In this document: positions 34,631-47,800 of the stretch, one piece after another
Position numbering within the stretch: position 1 is the first letter of the stretch
Layout of the letters: every line of letters starts with the position of its first letter
DNA from: Stenocarpella maydis
Taxonomy: Eukaryota > Ascomycota > Sordariomycetes > Diaporthales > Diaporthaceae
Assembly: GCA_002270565.1 (NCBI GenBank)
Contig: NQMI01000031.1
Span: 196,343 to 260,342, forward strand
DNA length: 64,000 bases
Direction: 5' to 3'
The notes under the pieces: generated by a model
Databases searched by the model: none
What the model saw: the letters and a program-made list of their open reading frames with translations, nothing else
Told to the model about the DNA's origin: nothing
Position numbers and translations under genes: made by a program

Positions 34631-36026
34631 TTTTGTATTGCATGAAATTGAAACAGAAACTGATGGCTTTGTTGGGTAAAGATTGATGAGTGAGAATTCG
34701 AGAGGGGCCCGGGGGAGTACAAGACTTCTTGGAAGCACTGGGGATGTAAGTATCACTTATAACGATACACTGGTTTGATACCGCATGTACCATTATATTC
34801 CAGTAATTAAGACCTCTTTCAAGCGTCTATTTGCGTTTCATCAATCTACATAAGACAGAGTCTCAACGCGAATTTGAAATTGTTGTACCATTCTAGCCGT
34901 CCAGAAGCAGTCCCAAGGCACCCAGAGGCGAATACCTAGGTACCTTATCCGCTGTTGATTTTAACTCGTCTCCTGCCTCTTGATAGTATAGCCTTACTTA
35001 TCAATTTCTGTTGATAATCAACAAGTTTCTATTTAGGGTTGAGACTTCCAACGCACATATAGGCCGGTCAGGCCGGTCAGGCCGTTCGAGGCCCCGTACC
35101 TGAGAAAGGCCAACGAGACTTTGGGAACAAGAATATGGTTGGATGAGCGCTAAGCTTCCGCCTGCGATTATTCAATTTGGCGGCTAGAAGGCAAAAAGAA
35201 AGACGAGTCCATCTTGTGGACAACAACGTAAGTAAAAGATCACATTTAGGTGGCATATATAAACTCAACTGCGCTCAAGCCAAGTATGCGTGGAGAACAG
35301 CTACTAAGCAAACACAAAAAACTAGGACTATCAGATGCCATCCATTCTCTACCAGACCGACTACTTGTTTTCAGGGACATCAGGGTTAGCTTGTCTACCA
35401 AACATTGCGAGCCTTGGGCAAGGATGTGGTCCTACGCTGTCCTGAATCAGAAAATCATAGACATGGTGGTTTGCAAGGAGGATTCCGAGCGATACATAAC
35501 AGCATGTTAGATCTTGTTGATCCTCATACCCAGATTATCCATATGCTCTCTCCACTTTGGTATCAGCTCCTACTTGCAGAACAATCAACGTGCTGGGCAA
35601 CCAAACGTGACCATGCGCACTTGAATGTTGGGCATCGTGCGTGTTGTGTATCCTTAACACATTTATGTCTGGAAAGAAAGGGGTAGCGATTTGGTATTGA
35701 ACGTGGCTCTCTTTCGTTGTGGTTATATGCTTCCTTCTGGAAGGCTCTTTGGCCTTTGCAAGACGAGTACTTGGTAGACGGGCTTATGATTTGAGCTATT
35801 TATCGCTTATTTATAATAATCTACCTGCTCTGCCCGTGCGGATCCGAGCTTCTAGGCCGCTGTCGGGTATGCTGTCGGCATCGCGGCCGTGCTTTTGTGC
35901 AGTGACTTTTGCCGTTGGGGTTTGCCCCAATCCTTCCGAACAAGCGTACAACTACGCAACTCTATTTCTGAACCAGCCCCTTTCGTGATTGACCCGTGGA
36001 ACTGTCCTGAGGCGCAGCTTGTTTGC

Positions 36027-36048
36027 AAAAAAAAAAAAAAAAAAAAAA
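36027..36048 (+). repeat. Poly(A) run of 22
   Basis: An uninterrupted A22 tract following GTTTGC. It might be the tail of a retroposed sequence, but no target duplication or recognisable source lies upstream. Confidence 0.7.
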
Positions 36049-37966
36049 GGGCCAGGTCTTGTGTCTTGGAAAGGGCGTGAAGCGTAGCAGCGAGGACCCA
36101 AACACCAGCATGCTCATTGACCATGGATCAGTTGGTCCAAGCAGTGCATTTGAAGACGAACCTTTCCTAGGGCTTCAGAAACACCTGGCGAGGCATGTAT
36201 GGCCCGTTTGGTGCAGCCTTTCTAATGAAGTGCATGTGCGAATTTGGGATTGACAGACCCGGCGCCAGGGTCCTTCCCGGCTACGGAATCAGATAAGCTT
36301 CGATCTAGTCGCGTCAATCAAAGGCCTCCCGCTAAGAACATAACGCCCAAGGACCTAATCGCGGCTAGTAATACTCCGGACAGTGCCTGGCTTGAGACAA
36401 AAGACGCCGGACTTGGGCGTTGGGTGACCGTGTGACTGCCTAGGTAGGTACGGGACGCAACGTTGAATACAGCATGGATCGCGGAAACGGCGGTTTGTGG
36501 TTTAAACTGAGGGCAATGGAAATTTTGTGAGAGCAAACGTGACCCAGGCAGACAGGCAGGCTGGGGTAGTGTGCAGAGCCGAGCATCCAGGTTGCTAAAA
36601 ATATCACCTGCCAGTGTGGTCCACACAGTTGAGACGGTGGAAACAACGTGTTTCGAATCACGTGGGGATGCCGGGAGTGCTCTCGTGTTTTGACGTCCGT
36701 CAAGTCGGGCTGGCGACTAGGCGAAGGAGATCAACGGGGTCGGGTGACATCCAATTCTCGTGGACTGGCAGGGGTTTTGATCAAGATTGTGCGAGTTACT
36801 CCGTACTTGGTATGACATAATCGCCACTGACGGCGCCTGGAAGTGCATAGAACCAAGGCTGGACGAGCCAGGCCAAGCGTTCGACGTTGGATCTCAACGA
36901 GGAGATGATCTTGGTGCCTGAGCACGGCGGGGTGGAATATTTCGTACCGCATTGCTACAGGACAAGACTAGTAGTGCATAGGGGCCGGACATTGTCCATA
37001 GGCCTCGCGTCTCGCGAATATCGGCGCTGCGGAACGGGGTCTGCTTGTTCTGCGCTTAACGGTACACTACATACAGCTCGGGCACTCTGCCAGCGTGAAG
37101 ACCCAGACACCGCGGAGTACATCTTAGCCCCGTTATCTGGTATGCGAATCCCTCCGGCTGTAATCTACACGTACTGGACGGGCAGACGGACTGGTGTTTC
37201 GTCAGTTAAGCCAGGCATCGAGTGGACCCTGGATTACAGATGTGGGTACAGCCTCGGGTCAGGCGGGCAGTGCAAATGGGCAGAGAAAGGGGTATCCCGG
37301 GGTTTAGCGGGCGGGTAGACGGGGCGATAGGTAATGCGAGGCTCCGATGATGCAGATCAGGGTTGGGATCGAACAGTATGACAAGCCTTGGGATCTTGAC
37401 AGCCTCTTGATCGTCACCCCGGAGCTCAGATTGCAGGTGAGGCCCGAGGACAACGGATTGCACCGGCGATGCTGGCGTAGGGCTGCGGGGTCTCCCCGGC
37501 CACCGAGGCTGGCAGGTAGGCCGGCCATACGTGGTCTGGCAACAATGGCCAAGTCTTCGCATGGCAGCTGGTGGCTTGTAAGCCGGGTTTGTGCAGTCGA
37601 GCAGAAATCCGCCTTGGACATGTAATAAGCCCCTACACTATGAATAGCAGACGCGGGATGGTCGATCATGTCGGTAGATGGGATGCAGCAGCATGGACAT
37701 CAGCGCGTCCGAGTCCGATGTTTCGCGAGCAGCGGCTATATTCGTGGTGGCAGGCGATGGCTGAATGACAGATGAAACGGGCCCATGCTCCGAAAAAGAG
37801 GCATTGGCGAAGATCGTCATCGACGAGCACCATGTAGAATCCATAGCAGGCGTGACACCATTGACCTGTCCAAGGACGATAGAGTCAATTCATGCATCGC
37901 CCAAGCGTCTCCTACCCCTGGGACACAGCATGATGACAGGTGCGTCAGTGGATGTCCTCCTACCCA

Positions 37967-38006
37967 CACCCACACCCACACCCACACACACACACACACA
38001 CACACT
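37967..38006 (+). repeat. CCCACA/CA microsatellite
   Basis: Alternating CCCACA units pass into a pure CA run and end at a short T-tract. Confidence 0.85.
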
Positions 38007-39837
38007 TTTTTGCCGGCGATTCGCAGGCAGGAGGCTACAATTGTCAGCCTGGTGTCGTGTCAGTCAGACGCCTCTGACCGTGGCCGCCAATCAGACGACA
38101 TCCACGGGCCTGAGGGGAAGGGCCGTCATCGATGGATGCTGGTAACGTCGCATTCGTGAGCACAGATAGCAGGCAGTACGGCGACGCCGCAGGAGCGGTT
38201 CCGGATGGCTGGGGTAGCGTACGAGACATAGCACCATGCAGCCTCTTTTGTTCTTTTTCTCTCCTGCTCCTACGACAGTAGGCCTCGAGACGGATCGCGT
38301 GCTAGATGCGCAGGTGTGCCAGCCTGCTGTGGTGGCAGCGGTTGGCTGGGTGGCCTCTGGGAGTTGACGGCCGCATGCCCAAAAACCAAAATACGAGGTC
38401 TGTGGCCTGCCAGCCTGCCAGCCTTTGCACGCCAAGACGAAAAGGAAAAACGCAGGTGGGCCGGACAGGGGTCAGACCAGATCTGGCAGCGACTGCCGTG
38501 CCGCGACGTCCGTCTGGTAGTATTACGTAGTACGCACGTTATGCCTGCCTTAGGGTGCAACTGTCACACCCAGTCCATCGGCATCTCATTCCAGAGGGCC
38601 CCTCCCGGCAGTATACACCCAGATACCCGTACTGTATTCGCAACATGTTGTCCCGTGAGGCTTGGAGCCTAGACCGTTGCTTTTTCAGTCTCGCCTATTA
38701 GTACCAAACGCCGGCTTGTCTTGTCTTGGGGGCAGAGCGCACCAGCCCACAGGACAGCCAGCCTGATCCTTGGGCTCTCGTTGGCCCGCTCTGCTCAAGT
38801 GCTAGGTACATAGTGAATGTGCCCTGACCTTTGTCGTGCGCACGGGGGTACGTACTGCCAATGTATCCGTATATGCACTGTGGTAATAAATGGTAATGAT
38901 CCCTCACGGTCAAACGTCTGTCAGCAAACTGCACTGCAGAAGTTTCGATGGGCAACAGGCAAGGAGCATCATACACGGTAGCGAGCAGGAGATTAATAAA
39001 GCACCTGTTCACCAAAAGGAGGCTATCCCTCTGCTGGCAAGGCGGAGTGTCAGGCATGTGTAGTGTAGACGAGAAGATCCCGAGATGGTGTCTCCCACCC
39101 CCCGTTTTGCCTAGCGCCGTTTGCCCATCCCAAAGGGTCCCTCCAACGGCGGGACGGACGGTCATCTGATGCTGCTGCTGCATCTGCCGTCGGGGGGATG
39201 ATGGCCTGACAGCAGCATCCTGGAGGGAAAGAAGAGACCCCGTCAACTGCTCCTTCCCTTCCCAGTCCGTCCGCCCCACCGCAGTCCCTCCAAAGTCAAC
39301 TGGTTTCTCCCTTGGCCCCTGCCCGCTCCACCTGGGGCCGCCCTTTCTTCTAACCCACCCACCCATCATCAATCTCGATAAAATCATCGCACCCACACAA
39401 CCCATCCCCCAGCCCAGAGTCACTCGCTTCTCTCGCTCTCTCATTTCGTCCATCGTTCAGCAACATCATCCTCCACTCGCTATCCAAACCATCACAATCA
39501 TAATCACAACCACAACCACAGCCACGCTGGTTGTTCATCCCAACAACCGCTCTGCGGCCTAAGTTCCATTCTTCGACGTTCATAGCGCGGTCCGCACCTG
39601 CACATCATCTGCCGGCAGCGCAGAGTTTGACTTGACCTTGACTCAGCCGGCTCACCCCCCCCCCCAAAGACCCCCTTTCAATCGGGGGCCCTCGCCTTGT
39701 TCACCGTGAGGTGCTTCGACCGCCGATAAGCTTCGACCGATCTCTCGTCAACCGCCGATAGACAGTTTCATCATCATCAGTCAACCCGACCCCTGCTGTC
39801 GCACTCATTGCGCACTCATCGCGACGACATTATCAAA

Positions 39838-40704
39838 ATGCACTCCGCACACATCCTCAAGCTGCTTGTGGCAGCTCTCTCTGCCAACACCGTCACACAC
39901 GGCTTCATCATTGACGCTGCCATCCTCAACCGAAACGGTATCGAGCTGGCCCGCAGGCAACATCTCGTGGGAGATGCCCTCAACAACGCCGCCGAGGCTG
40001 TGACCGGCAGCGGTGGTGCGGCAACTACGCTCACCACCGAGAATCCCACGCCCACAACCACCCCAGCCAGCGAGACCGCAGCCTCCACTTCCAGGGAGAC
40101 AACATCTACACCAACATCTCAGCCCGCAGCCACCACTGCCACATCAAATGATACTCCCGCGCCTTCCACCACACCCAGCAATGACACACCAGCCCCCTCG
40201 ACTTCTGCAGGTGACAGCGCGACCACCGCGACTTCTTCCGAGACCACATCCGAAGGTCGATCCAGCTCACGGACCACAACCGCACAGCCAGTGACCTCGA
40301 CCCAAATCATTGTCGTTACCGCCACAGACGGCTCTGTTAGTAGTTCAACAAGCGTCACGGTCTCGACTCCGACACCGGGCCTGAGCGAGTCTAACAACGG
40401 CAGCGGCGGCAGTTCCGGCATGTCCACCCAGACGAGGAATACCATCATCGGTGTCGTCGTCGGTGTCGGAGGTGCCATCGTACTCGCCGTGGCTGGTCTC
40501 TTCGCCTGGAGGATCTGGGGTCGCAGGAAGGCCAGCGAGGAGAACGACGGCCTCATGAGCTACAACAATGGAGCCGAGGGCAAGAGCGAAGTCGGTGGAC
40601 TTAACGTTGGGTCGACCCAGGCTGGCGGTCCCCGTAGCCCATTCCAAAGCACCCTGGAGAGCTACCACGCCCCAAGCAATGTCAACGCATCTTCCAACTT
40701 CTAG
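39838..40704 (+). CDS. Mucin-like single-pass cell-surface protein (Mid2/Wsc-type layout)
   Basis: 288 residues from the ATG in TATCAAAATG. Seen in order: a signal peptide (MHSAHILKLLVAALSANTVT), a short lumenal segment with a dibasic RRQ, a Ser/Thr/Pro-rich mucin stretch (about residues 60-190) that should be heavily O-glycosylated and includes repeats of NDTPAPST, a Gly/Ser hinge, a membrane helix (IIGVVVGVGGAIVLAVAGLF) followed by the stop-transfer WRIWGRRK, and a 60-residue cytosolic tail. This layout is that of fungal wall-stress sensors such as Mid2 and Wsc1, which signal to Rho1 and the cell-integrity MAP-kinase pathway, but no WSC Cys domain is present and tail motifs are not diagnostic. 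A generic surface glycoprotein is the alternative. The long pyrimidine-rich leader suggests strong expression. Confidence 0.75.
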   Translation: MHSAHILKLLVAALSANTVTHGFIIDAAILNRNGIELARRQHLVGDALNNAAEAVTGSGGAATTLTTENPTPTTTPASETAASTSRETTSTPTSQPAATTATSNDTPAPSTTPSNDTPAPSTSAGDSATTATSSETTSEGRSSSRTTTAQPVTSTQIIVVTATDGSVSSSTSVTVSTPTPGLSESNNGSGGSSGMSTQTRNTIIGVVVGVGGAIVLAVAGLFAWRIWGRRKASEENDGLMSYNNGAEGKSEVGGLNVGSTQAGGPRSPFQSTLESYHAPSNVNASSNF

Positions 40705-42005
40705 GGTCGGTCTGTTCCGGTCTGAAGCTGGTGCGATGAACTGGGTTTCGCGGCAGATCCCGCAACCTTTTTGAGGCATTTCGGTTTACCTCGTCAAGCG
40801 GGGTTCGGCGTTTTCATTCGACAATTCGGAGTCAAGCAAAGCGTTCATTCGCAGATCGACCAGAGGTCCCAAGAGAGGCACTTGTCTCTGCAAATAGACT
40901 AGCAAGGATTTTTTTTTTTAATGAATATGACTTGGAGGCAAATCGAAACCTGTCAATACAGTCCATGGGCACGCCTCATTGTTCTGGGACCAGGCCAACG
41001 TGCACAGATTTGATGTCATGGAAGATTAATACAGATACCCTTTTGCTTTTCATGATATCCATCCATGCCCTTTAGGTGATACTTTTCTTATACCCGTGTC
41101 TGCCCTGGGGTCTAGCACATGTTAGAAGAGCGCCTAGCGAGACGAAACAACAGTCGTTCGTCCGATATTAGGGTAGCATGCCGTAGATGCTAAGTGATAG
41201 GAAAGCTACGAAACTAGGGCAATACCGTGTACTATGTCGTCTTAAAACAGGCAGGCTCTAGCAGGTTGTCGCTCAGGGAAGTGGTCTGAGAACTGCCTAT
41301 GCGTGATCTCAACATGGGGGCCGTCTTTCAGGGATGGTAGTTCACGAAAGTCCCGAAGAGATCGGGATCCCTGTGGCCTGCATCGCCGCCTCTGCCGGTC
41401 TTCATTCAAGCATACCCCGCGAAATTTCAAGAATACATATATTGTACTTTTTGCTCTTCGAAGGCGGGGAAAATTGCAAGCTTGCCCATCACCCATCACC
41501 ATTTTGGTGCGTTCGTCTCAGTGGTGTTTCAGGTTTGGCTGCGCGACCCCAGGTGGGTAGGCGTTTCATGTGCAAGGCCCGAGATGGCCTCGGACCATGA
41601 ACTTCAACCATCAACGCCATTTCGTTTTCAGCGACTTGCAATCTCATCTTTTATTTTTAAACACACTATTGAACTGGACTTTCTCAGCGGCGTTCATTTT
41701 ACCCTTTCTTCTTTGGTGCCTAATTCAAGAATCGCCGAACGAAGAGAGAGTTCTCATCGATTGTACACCTCGCGATAACGAAACCAAGGCTTGCCGGGAC
41801 AGCTCGAATTCCGGAGGACTGAGTTGGAAACTCGACATCACGATCTGGTCCTGCGAACGAACCAGCGAACGGAGAACTTGGACAAGCTGATCCAACGGAC
41901 AAGGCCATCAACACCCAAGGATTACAACACCGAAGCCCCACAAGGTCCGCCGCATACGCACACGCGCTTATTCACGTACCCAACCGCGCGCACACAAGGC
42001 CCACC
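40705..42005. other. Intergenic region
   Basis: About 1.3 kb without a supported gene. It begins with a T/A-rich 3' UTR (T-run near 40911) and ends with a CA-rich leader before the ATG at 42006. Short overlapping frames at 41240-41890 have no family features. Confidence 0.45.
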
Positions 42006-42662
42006 ATGCACCTCCAAACACCGACAGCCCTCCTCCTGGCCGCGGCAGCCCTGGGCGTGCGGGCCTCGGCGGGGCCGGACCTGGGCGTGGGCGAGCTGCT
42101 GGCGGGGGGCGGCGTGCTGTTCCCGCGGCAGCAAGGGCAGAACCTGCAGACGTTCACGGGGGCGCTGGGCGGCGTCAAGGCGGACCCCATCACCAAGAGC
42201 GGCAACTCGGAGCGGCCGTTCGAGGTGGACGGCGACACATTCACCGACTTCGACTCGGCGGCGCAGCGGAGCTGCGACAACCAGAAGAACAAGTGCGCGG
42301 ACGTGGCCAACGGCGGGGGCAACCCCGGGTTTGAGGTTTCGGACTGTGATCAGCAGAATAGTGAGTCTTTTGGTTGTTGTTGTTGTTGTTGTTGTCGCCT
42401 GGTTCTTCCTCCTTCTTTGTGCTCGTTACCCTTGTTGTCGCCTGCCCGCTTCCACCCCGCCACGTATTGTCGAGGCCCGTGGCGGTGGTGGTGTTAGTGG
42501 CGATTGCGATGGAGAGGGCGTGTGGAAGAGAGCTGACGGTGTGTGTGTTTGTGAACAGACCAGTGCAAGGCGAACATCAAGAACGCGGCTACACAGACGG
42601 GCTCCGCTCAGTTGACCTTGGTGAGCTCGAATGCGGAATTTGACTTTTTCTGTGAGAGCTAA
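42006..42662 (+). CDS. Small secreted Cys-containing protein
   Basis: Exons 42006-42360 and 42559-42662 (198-nt intron, donor GTGAGT, acceptor AACAG, phase 1) give 152 residues. It starts with a signal peptide (MHLQTPTALLLAAAALGVRA). The mature part has a conserved-looking core: GALGGVKADPITKSGNSERP, FEVDGDTFTDFDSAAQRSCD, NQKNKCADVANGGGNPGF, then SDCDQQNNQCKANIKNAATQ and a C-terminal FFCES. Five cysteines lie in the mature region. This pattern recurs in many ascomycete secretomes in proteins without assigned function. An extracellular or wall-associated role is inferred; an effector role cannot be judged. The intron carries a TGT microsatellite. Confidence 0.78.
42366..42394 (+). repeat. TTG/TGT microsatellite in intron
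   Basis: About eight repeats of TTG just inside the intron of the secreted protein gene. Reading through it would add a poly-Cys stretch, which supports its being intronic. Confidence 0.75.
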
Positions 42663-44820
42663 GGGAACTTTGTGGGATGTACAAGCGATGGCAGGATGTC
42701 CGCGCCGGGCGAGGGATTGTTCCTTGAGTCGGACATCATCTGGCTGCTGGAGGACAGGTCTTCGCGTCACCTGCTATAATGGCTATGGGAATGGCGTTGT
42801 GGGATTTTGACGGCCCTCGGACGGCTTTACGAGAAAGGAGACGGCTGCGTGCTCTTGGGTTGATAATGTTTCTGTCTGTACATGTTGTTTCTTCGGGATC
42901 GACCTGAGGCGAGTGATACCGTATCCTAAATTGCTCCTCGGATTCAAGCCGTGCTGGAGCATTATGAAAGAAATCGAACATTCGCACATACCAGTACCTA
43001 ACACCAATTACTCCTACACACCTGTGCCCCAAACAGTCCTTCTGTTGCCAGGCGATGGATCCGGAACACGAGCGACTACTGTCGTCCGCCTGGATCTGGA
43101 AGCGCCAAACCCGAGCCCACGGGTGGCAGGCGTTGACTGGAACGTGGCGTGGAACTAGCTGTGCATGCAGGGAGGGCTGTTCTGTCGATGTCATTTCGTG
43201 CCGGGCATAGATTCTACATGTAATAATGCTCTGTAGTAACAAGTGACTGCAATATATGGGTCGATGCATGCACAGGGCTGTCTACCAAACCCCGTTCCGT
43301 TGACGGTGTCTTGCAACTTGCTTGCGTACTTTCGGAGTTTATTACATGCGGTCGAGATGCGGTCGTCGAGATGCGGTCATCGGGATGCTAAGTTAGTGCC
43401 CAGTCCGTCGCAATCTGCCATTCTAGTGTAGAGTGCCCAATGCATCATTCCAAGGCTTCTAGCGGACCCAGATTCCAGGCCTTGCCTCTGGGGCCGCATC
43501 TGGCCTGTTGGGGGAGTACCTGGCGCAGCGTGGCCCATGGCTGTCCTAGTCAGGTACAGGCTATCTAAGCAGCCGTCATTTGGGACGAAATTGCCGAGCC
43601 AATGCGAAGGTGCGCATGCTCCCTGCAGCCCAGCCCAGCGGAAGCGTGTCCAAAAGTGACAGGCGCAGGAACAGGAACAAGGAGCAGGAGCAGGCAGGCA
43701 CAGAAAGGAACCGGCAGCCCACTCTCGCGCAGTCGGTTGTCACGACAGGAAGCTGGTTCCCCTGCAGGCAAGCGCAAGCTGCCGCCCTCTTTTCCCTCTT
43801 CCCCTTCTTCCACCCTCCACGCCCTACGTTCACATGGTCATAATCTTAATCCCTCCCTACCCACCACCAACCCAGGACTGCCAGTGCCAGTGCCAGGACG
43901 GACGGACGGGCCACTGCTTGGTTCGCGCGTTGTTTTGTTCTTGTTGGTTTGTGCGCTTGTCACTGCTGCGATTGCTCTCTGATTCGATTCGAGGTGCCCC
44001 GATTGGACTCGGCCAGACCTGGACTCGACATCGACGTGCCTCCTGCTCGGATCCGTACCCCGAACCAGACTTCCAGCTTGTTGGCTTTTTTGGCTTTCGA
44101 GGCACAGCCAGTCCTCATTCATGCAACTGCAGAATTGCAGACGAGGCACGACCCAGCCAAGGCACGATCCGGCAATTCCATCGTCGTCCTCGACATGCTT
44201 TCTTAACCCACTCTCCTGTCACTCCTTTGAACAGACCATCGTCTCTTATTTGATTTCTTTGGTTCTTTCTAGCTGGGAGCCCCTCCTGATTGGCCCTGGT
44301 TCCCGCAAACTTTGAGTGGACCCAGCTGCAGCGCAACATTCGCCGAATTCGACGACCCTGGCCACGCCTCACTTTGGCTGAAGACGCCCTGCTGGAGAAA
44401 CGCCCAAGCTCCCCTGGCTCCACTACCTTCCTCCCCTGCCCCAGTCGTCCGTCCCCGGCTCCCGGTTACGCGACGCGATCAAGTCAACCAACCCCCGGCC
44501 GCCCTTCGCAAAATCTCCACCCGCCGCCCTTGTGTCAACTGAAAAGGGGAGACCTCTTCGCTTCGGCCAAACAAAGAAGTTTGGGCATCGCCGACGACGC
44601 GATAGGTATTGAGATACAGCTGCAGACGACACGGTCCTCGTCTGCGCTGATCTCCAGTGGTAAGCCTCCCCCAGCCTAAAAAAAAAAAAAAGGGCCCCAC
44701 GCCGCGCAACCATATGCATCTGCTCTGTGCCGCTGCCCAACCCCGTCATGTGTTGAACCATCTAATCTGACGCTCAATGTGTCGCTGTTGTCAAGGTCCA
44801 CGCAAAGACGTCTTCGCAAG
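42663..44820. other. Intergenic region and probable 5' leader of the coiled-coil gene
   Basis: No gene is supported. 43345-43388 has a short tandem repeat of a GAGATGCGGTC unit. From about 43780 the sequence is pyrimidine-rich with CAAG-type leader features. 44290-44660 has an open frame whose end (donor GTAAGC at 44661) can be joined in phase to the coding exon at 44821, so the true start of the next gene may lie in this stretch, but no suitable ATG was found. Confidence 0.4.
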
Positions 44821-47800
44821 ATCCGTCTCCACCACTTCCTCCTCGTGCTGCTGCACAGGACGGTCTGCGGCACCCTCGGCCATCTAGCCAATCCCCGCCG
44901 AGGTCACCGGCCCTCTCGACAGCGTCTACCGCTGACGGCGAGGCGTCGTCTCCATTCGTTCCTAACTTGCAAGCTCCGCGACTTCCCCAGAGGGCCCTGG
45001 AGCTGCTCAGGACCCCGCCGCCGCGCCAAGACCCGCGCGAAGAAAGCCAGTACGTGACTGCGAGTTGGGGGAGCCCATATCCAAAGTCTGAAGAAGCCAA
45101 TCTTCGCCAAGAGAGTCCCGGCAGCGAGCAATCAGAAGGCTCGCCGATACATCGCCTGGAACTCGACACTCCGTTCTTGCGCCCAGCTCCAACGTTGGTG
45201 GTCTCACCGACGGAGCAGCAGCCGCCCTCCTCCCTTGCCGCCATTCTGGTTAATCGAGCCAGGCGGCCAGGTCCTGCGCGCGGCTTGACAGAAGACTGGA
45301 TACGTCAGCACACGGCTGCCCACGAGAACGTCGAACCCCGACATTGGCTTAGTGACGGCATAGACAGTGAGCACTCTTCATTGAGCGGCTCACCCTCCGG
45401 CGACGAAGCAGCGTGGTTGGAAGGAAGGAGCTCCGCCACGCCCCGGGCCAATCCCAGCAGGCGCCCCACCTCGTCTCGGTTGTCTCTCAGGCATCACCCA
45501 CGAGAGCGATCAAGCACCGAGACTCTTAGACAGAGCAGTCTTAGCCGGCCGCCAAGGACGGACTCCGCGAACATGGCGAATCCTGTCCCAGGGGCCGCGC
45601 TGCCAACAAGCGATGTCGACATTTCTACCGCGACGAACAACTCCGAGTTGCGCCCATCAACACCGAGTGGTACCGTTGTACCGGCGGATATGGGAAAGAC
45701 GGACAGTAAAGCCCCAGTCACCCCACCGAGGACACAAGAAGCTAAGAAGGCACCGAATTCGACCCCTCGGCTGAAGAAAAAGGTGCCATGGCGGGGTAAA
45801 AACATTATGGTTTTGCTGCCACGAGATGCAGAGCGAGGTCAGCGGGGCAAGGCTCCTTTCCCACTGAAGCAGCATGAAGTCGCGAACATGTTCAGGGAGT
45901 GGGAGGAGCTCGGATACGATATCCGTGGCTTCGATCTGAACGTCCCGCAGGAGTACTCTGCTCTCCCGGTAGAGCACCATTCCAGGAGCAGGGACGAGTG
46001 GCCAGATGTCGAGGACGTCAAGAGGGAGCATGCCGACCGTAACTTCAAAGTCACCCTGCCAGATCTCGAAGGTGAGATTTTGATCTCTTTTATCTAAGCC
46101 CCGGGACGCCCTGCTAACATGCCCGACAGCCTGGAAGCAATACATGAATGAGTTGACCGAGGCCAAGCTGAGGGCGCTCGGCGTATCGCTCGGCGATGAA
46201 GACCCGCCGCCGCCGCCTCCGTCAATTTCTCCCAACCCAGCTGGTCTCAACAGACGTGCTACGATCACCCACTATCCTCCACTGCCCTTTTCGCCACCGA
46301 TCCCCACGCCTTCTGCATCAAGTGCTCAGGGGATGCAGCAGTTCCCGTTCTCTGCGCAGAACCCTGGGGCTGGCATCAACGCCATTGCCTCTCCCGTATC
46401 CTTCAATGGGAATTTCAACCCACACCAGTCCCGGCAATCCGTCTCAATCCCGGGGAATCAGTCCCCATTTGGGTTTATGCCGCCTCAGCCTCAGCCTTCA
46501 CCTCGGGATGTGATGTTCCAGCAGCAAGGAATGCATCGCGTGTCGCCCTCCCTGTCAACCTCGCCGTTCTCGCCGGGTGGCTTTCAGCCTCAGATGCCGC
46601 ACCAGAGGCACCAGTCGGTTCAGTTCCCTCAGCTGCCCCACCAGCACTTCATGCAGTCTGCTCGGGCCTCTCCTCGTTTGCAGGAACTACGTGAGGCGGA
46701 CGAGGAGGAAGAGACGAAAAGTGCATCGAAGACCCCTGAGCCAACACCAAAGATTCGTCACAATGCCAGTGACAGCCTCCAGAAGGAAATTGATGAAGCG
46801 GAATATCATCTCGAAGAACAGTTCCGCTCACAGCTTGAACACGACGAGGATTACAGCCCGCACAACGAGGACGAGAAGATCCAGGCGGCTGCATCGACCC
46901 ATGAATCGCCGGTTCAGTACGAGACCCAGGCACCACGCTTTGAAGGTGCCGTCGACAAGGATCTTGTCCTCCATCATCCTCGACCTCACAGTAGAGGCCA
47001 TTCGCTGTCTCAGAAGTACTTCGGAGAAGACGACATGAGAGCCGGCACTGGTAAAGGTGGTTTCAGCAACTTGAAGCCTATACGAGATGTTGAGAAGGCT
47101 GATCGTGACGACTTGGACACAAACCCCAGCAACCTCGGCACGCCGGTCTTGCCCAGCTTCGGAGACAACTCCCACGAGAGGAACTTTTCCACCATGAGTA
47201 ATCCCTGGCAGGATGTGCAGTCAATCTCCCGACGGCCGAGTCACAGTAGCAAGCCTTCCTTTTCCAAGCTTAACGTTGCAGCTCCAGAATTCAAGTTCAA
47301 CCCCACGAGCTCCTTTCAGCCCGGACAGTTCAACTTTGGAAGCAACACATTCCAACCGGCTGTTTTCCAAGGGGCTTATGCCTCGAATCCTGCGGACTCG
47401 GACCAGTCGCATCAGTTTAGTCCTCCGGCTGGCCCTTCACGCAAGATCAACGTCAATGCTCCAGTGTTCTCTCCTGGATCCAGCGAGTTCAGCTTCTCTG
47501 CTACCGGCGCGCCGGCTTTCCGACCGAATGCCCCCGCATTCACACCTCACTCGGTGGCTGGCTCGGTGACATCCCCTGGTCTGTCTGGTAGCGAGAGCGG
47601 CAGGATGACGTCGTCTATTTTTGGCAGCATCGACTTGACCATGCCAGAAATCATGAAGCCTCCCAAGAAGTCCAAGGCCATTCCTATAGTTCGACCGGCT
47701 AGTCGCACGTCGAACAAGGACGAGGCGGCGCCTGCCGAGGATGAGAGTGGTCGCATAATTGACGAGACGCGAGTCAAGAGGCTCAGAGGAGCCAGTACTG

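Larger units (their letters stand above)
34631..39837. other. 5.2-kb region without a supported gene
   Basis: All open frames here are short or have unnatural composition, on both strands. Seen: a TACCTAGGTA palindrome at 34933-34942 and a variant at 36439-36447; a run of 22 A at 36027-36048; a CA/CCCACA microsatellite near 37970-38006; and, from about 39240, a long pyrimidine-rich leader (with a C-run at 39655-39665) leading to the ATG at 39838. The last 500-600 bp is most likely the promoter and 5' UTR of that gene. I see no transposon ends. Confidence 0.5.

Noticed and set aside
37350..37380. Antisense GTTCGATCCC resembling a tRNA T-arm
   Set aside because: No matching acceptor stem, D-arm or anticodon arm could be drawn in the neighbouring 80 bp.
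38698..39453. 251-codon minus-strand open frame
   Set aside because: Low-complexity start, no family pattern; lies in the pyrimidine-rich leader region of the gene at 39838.
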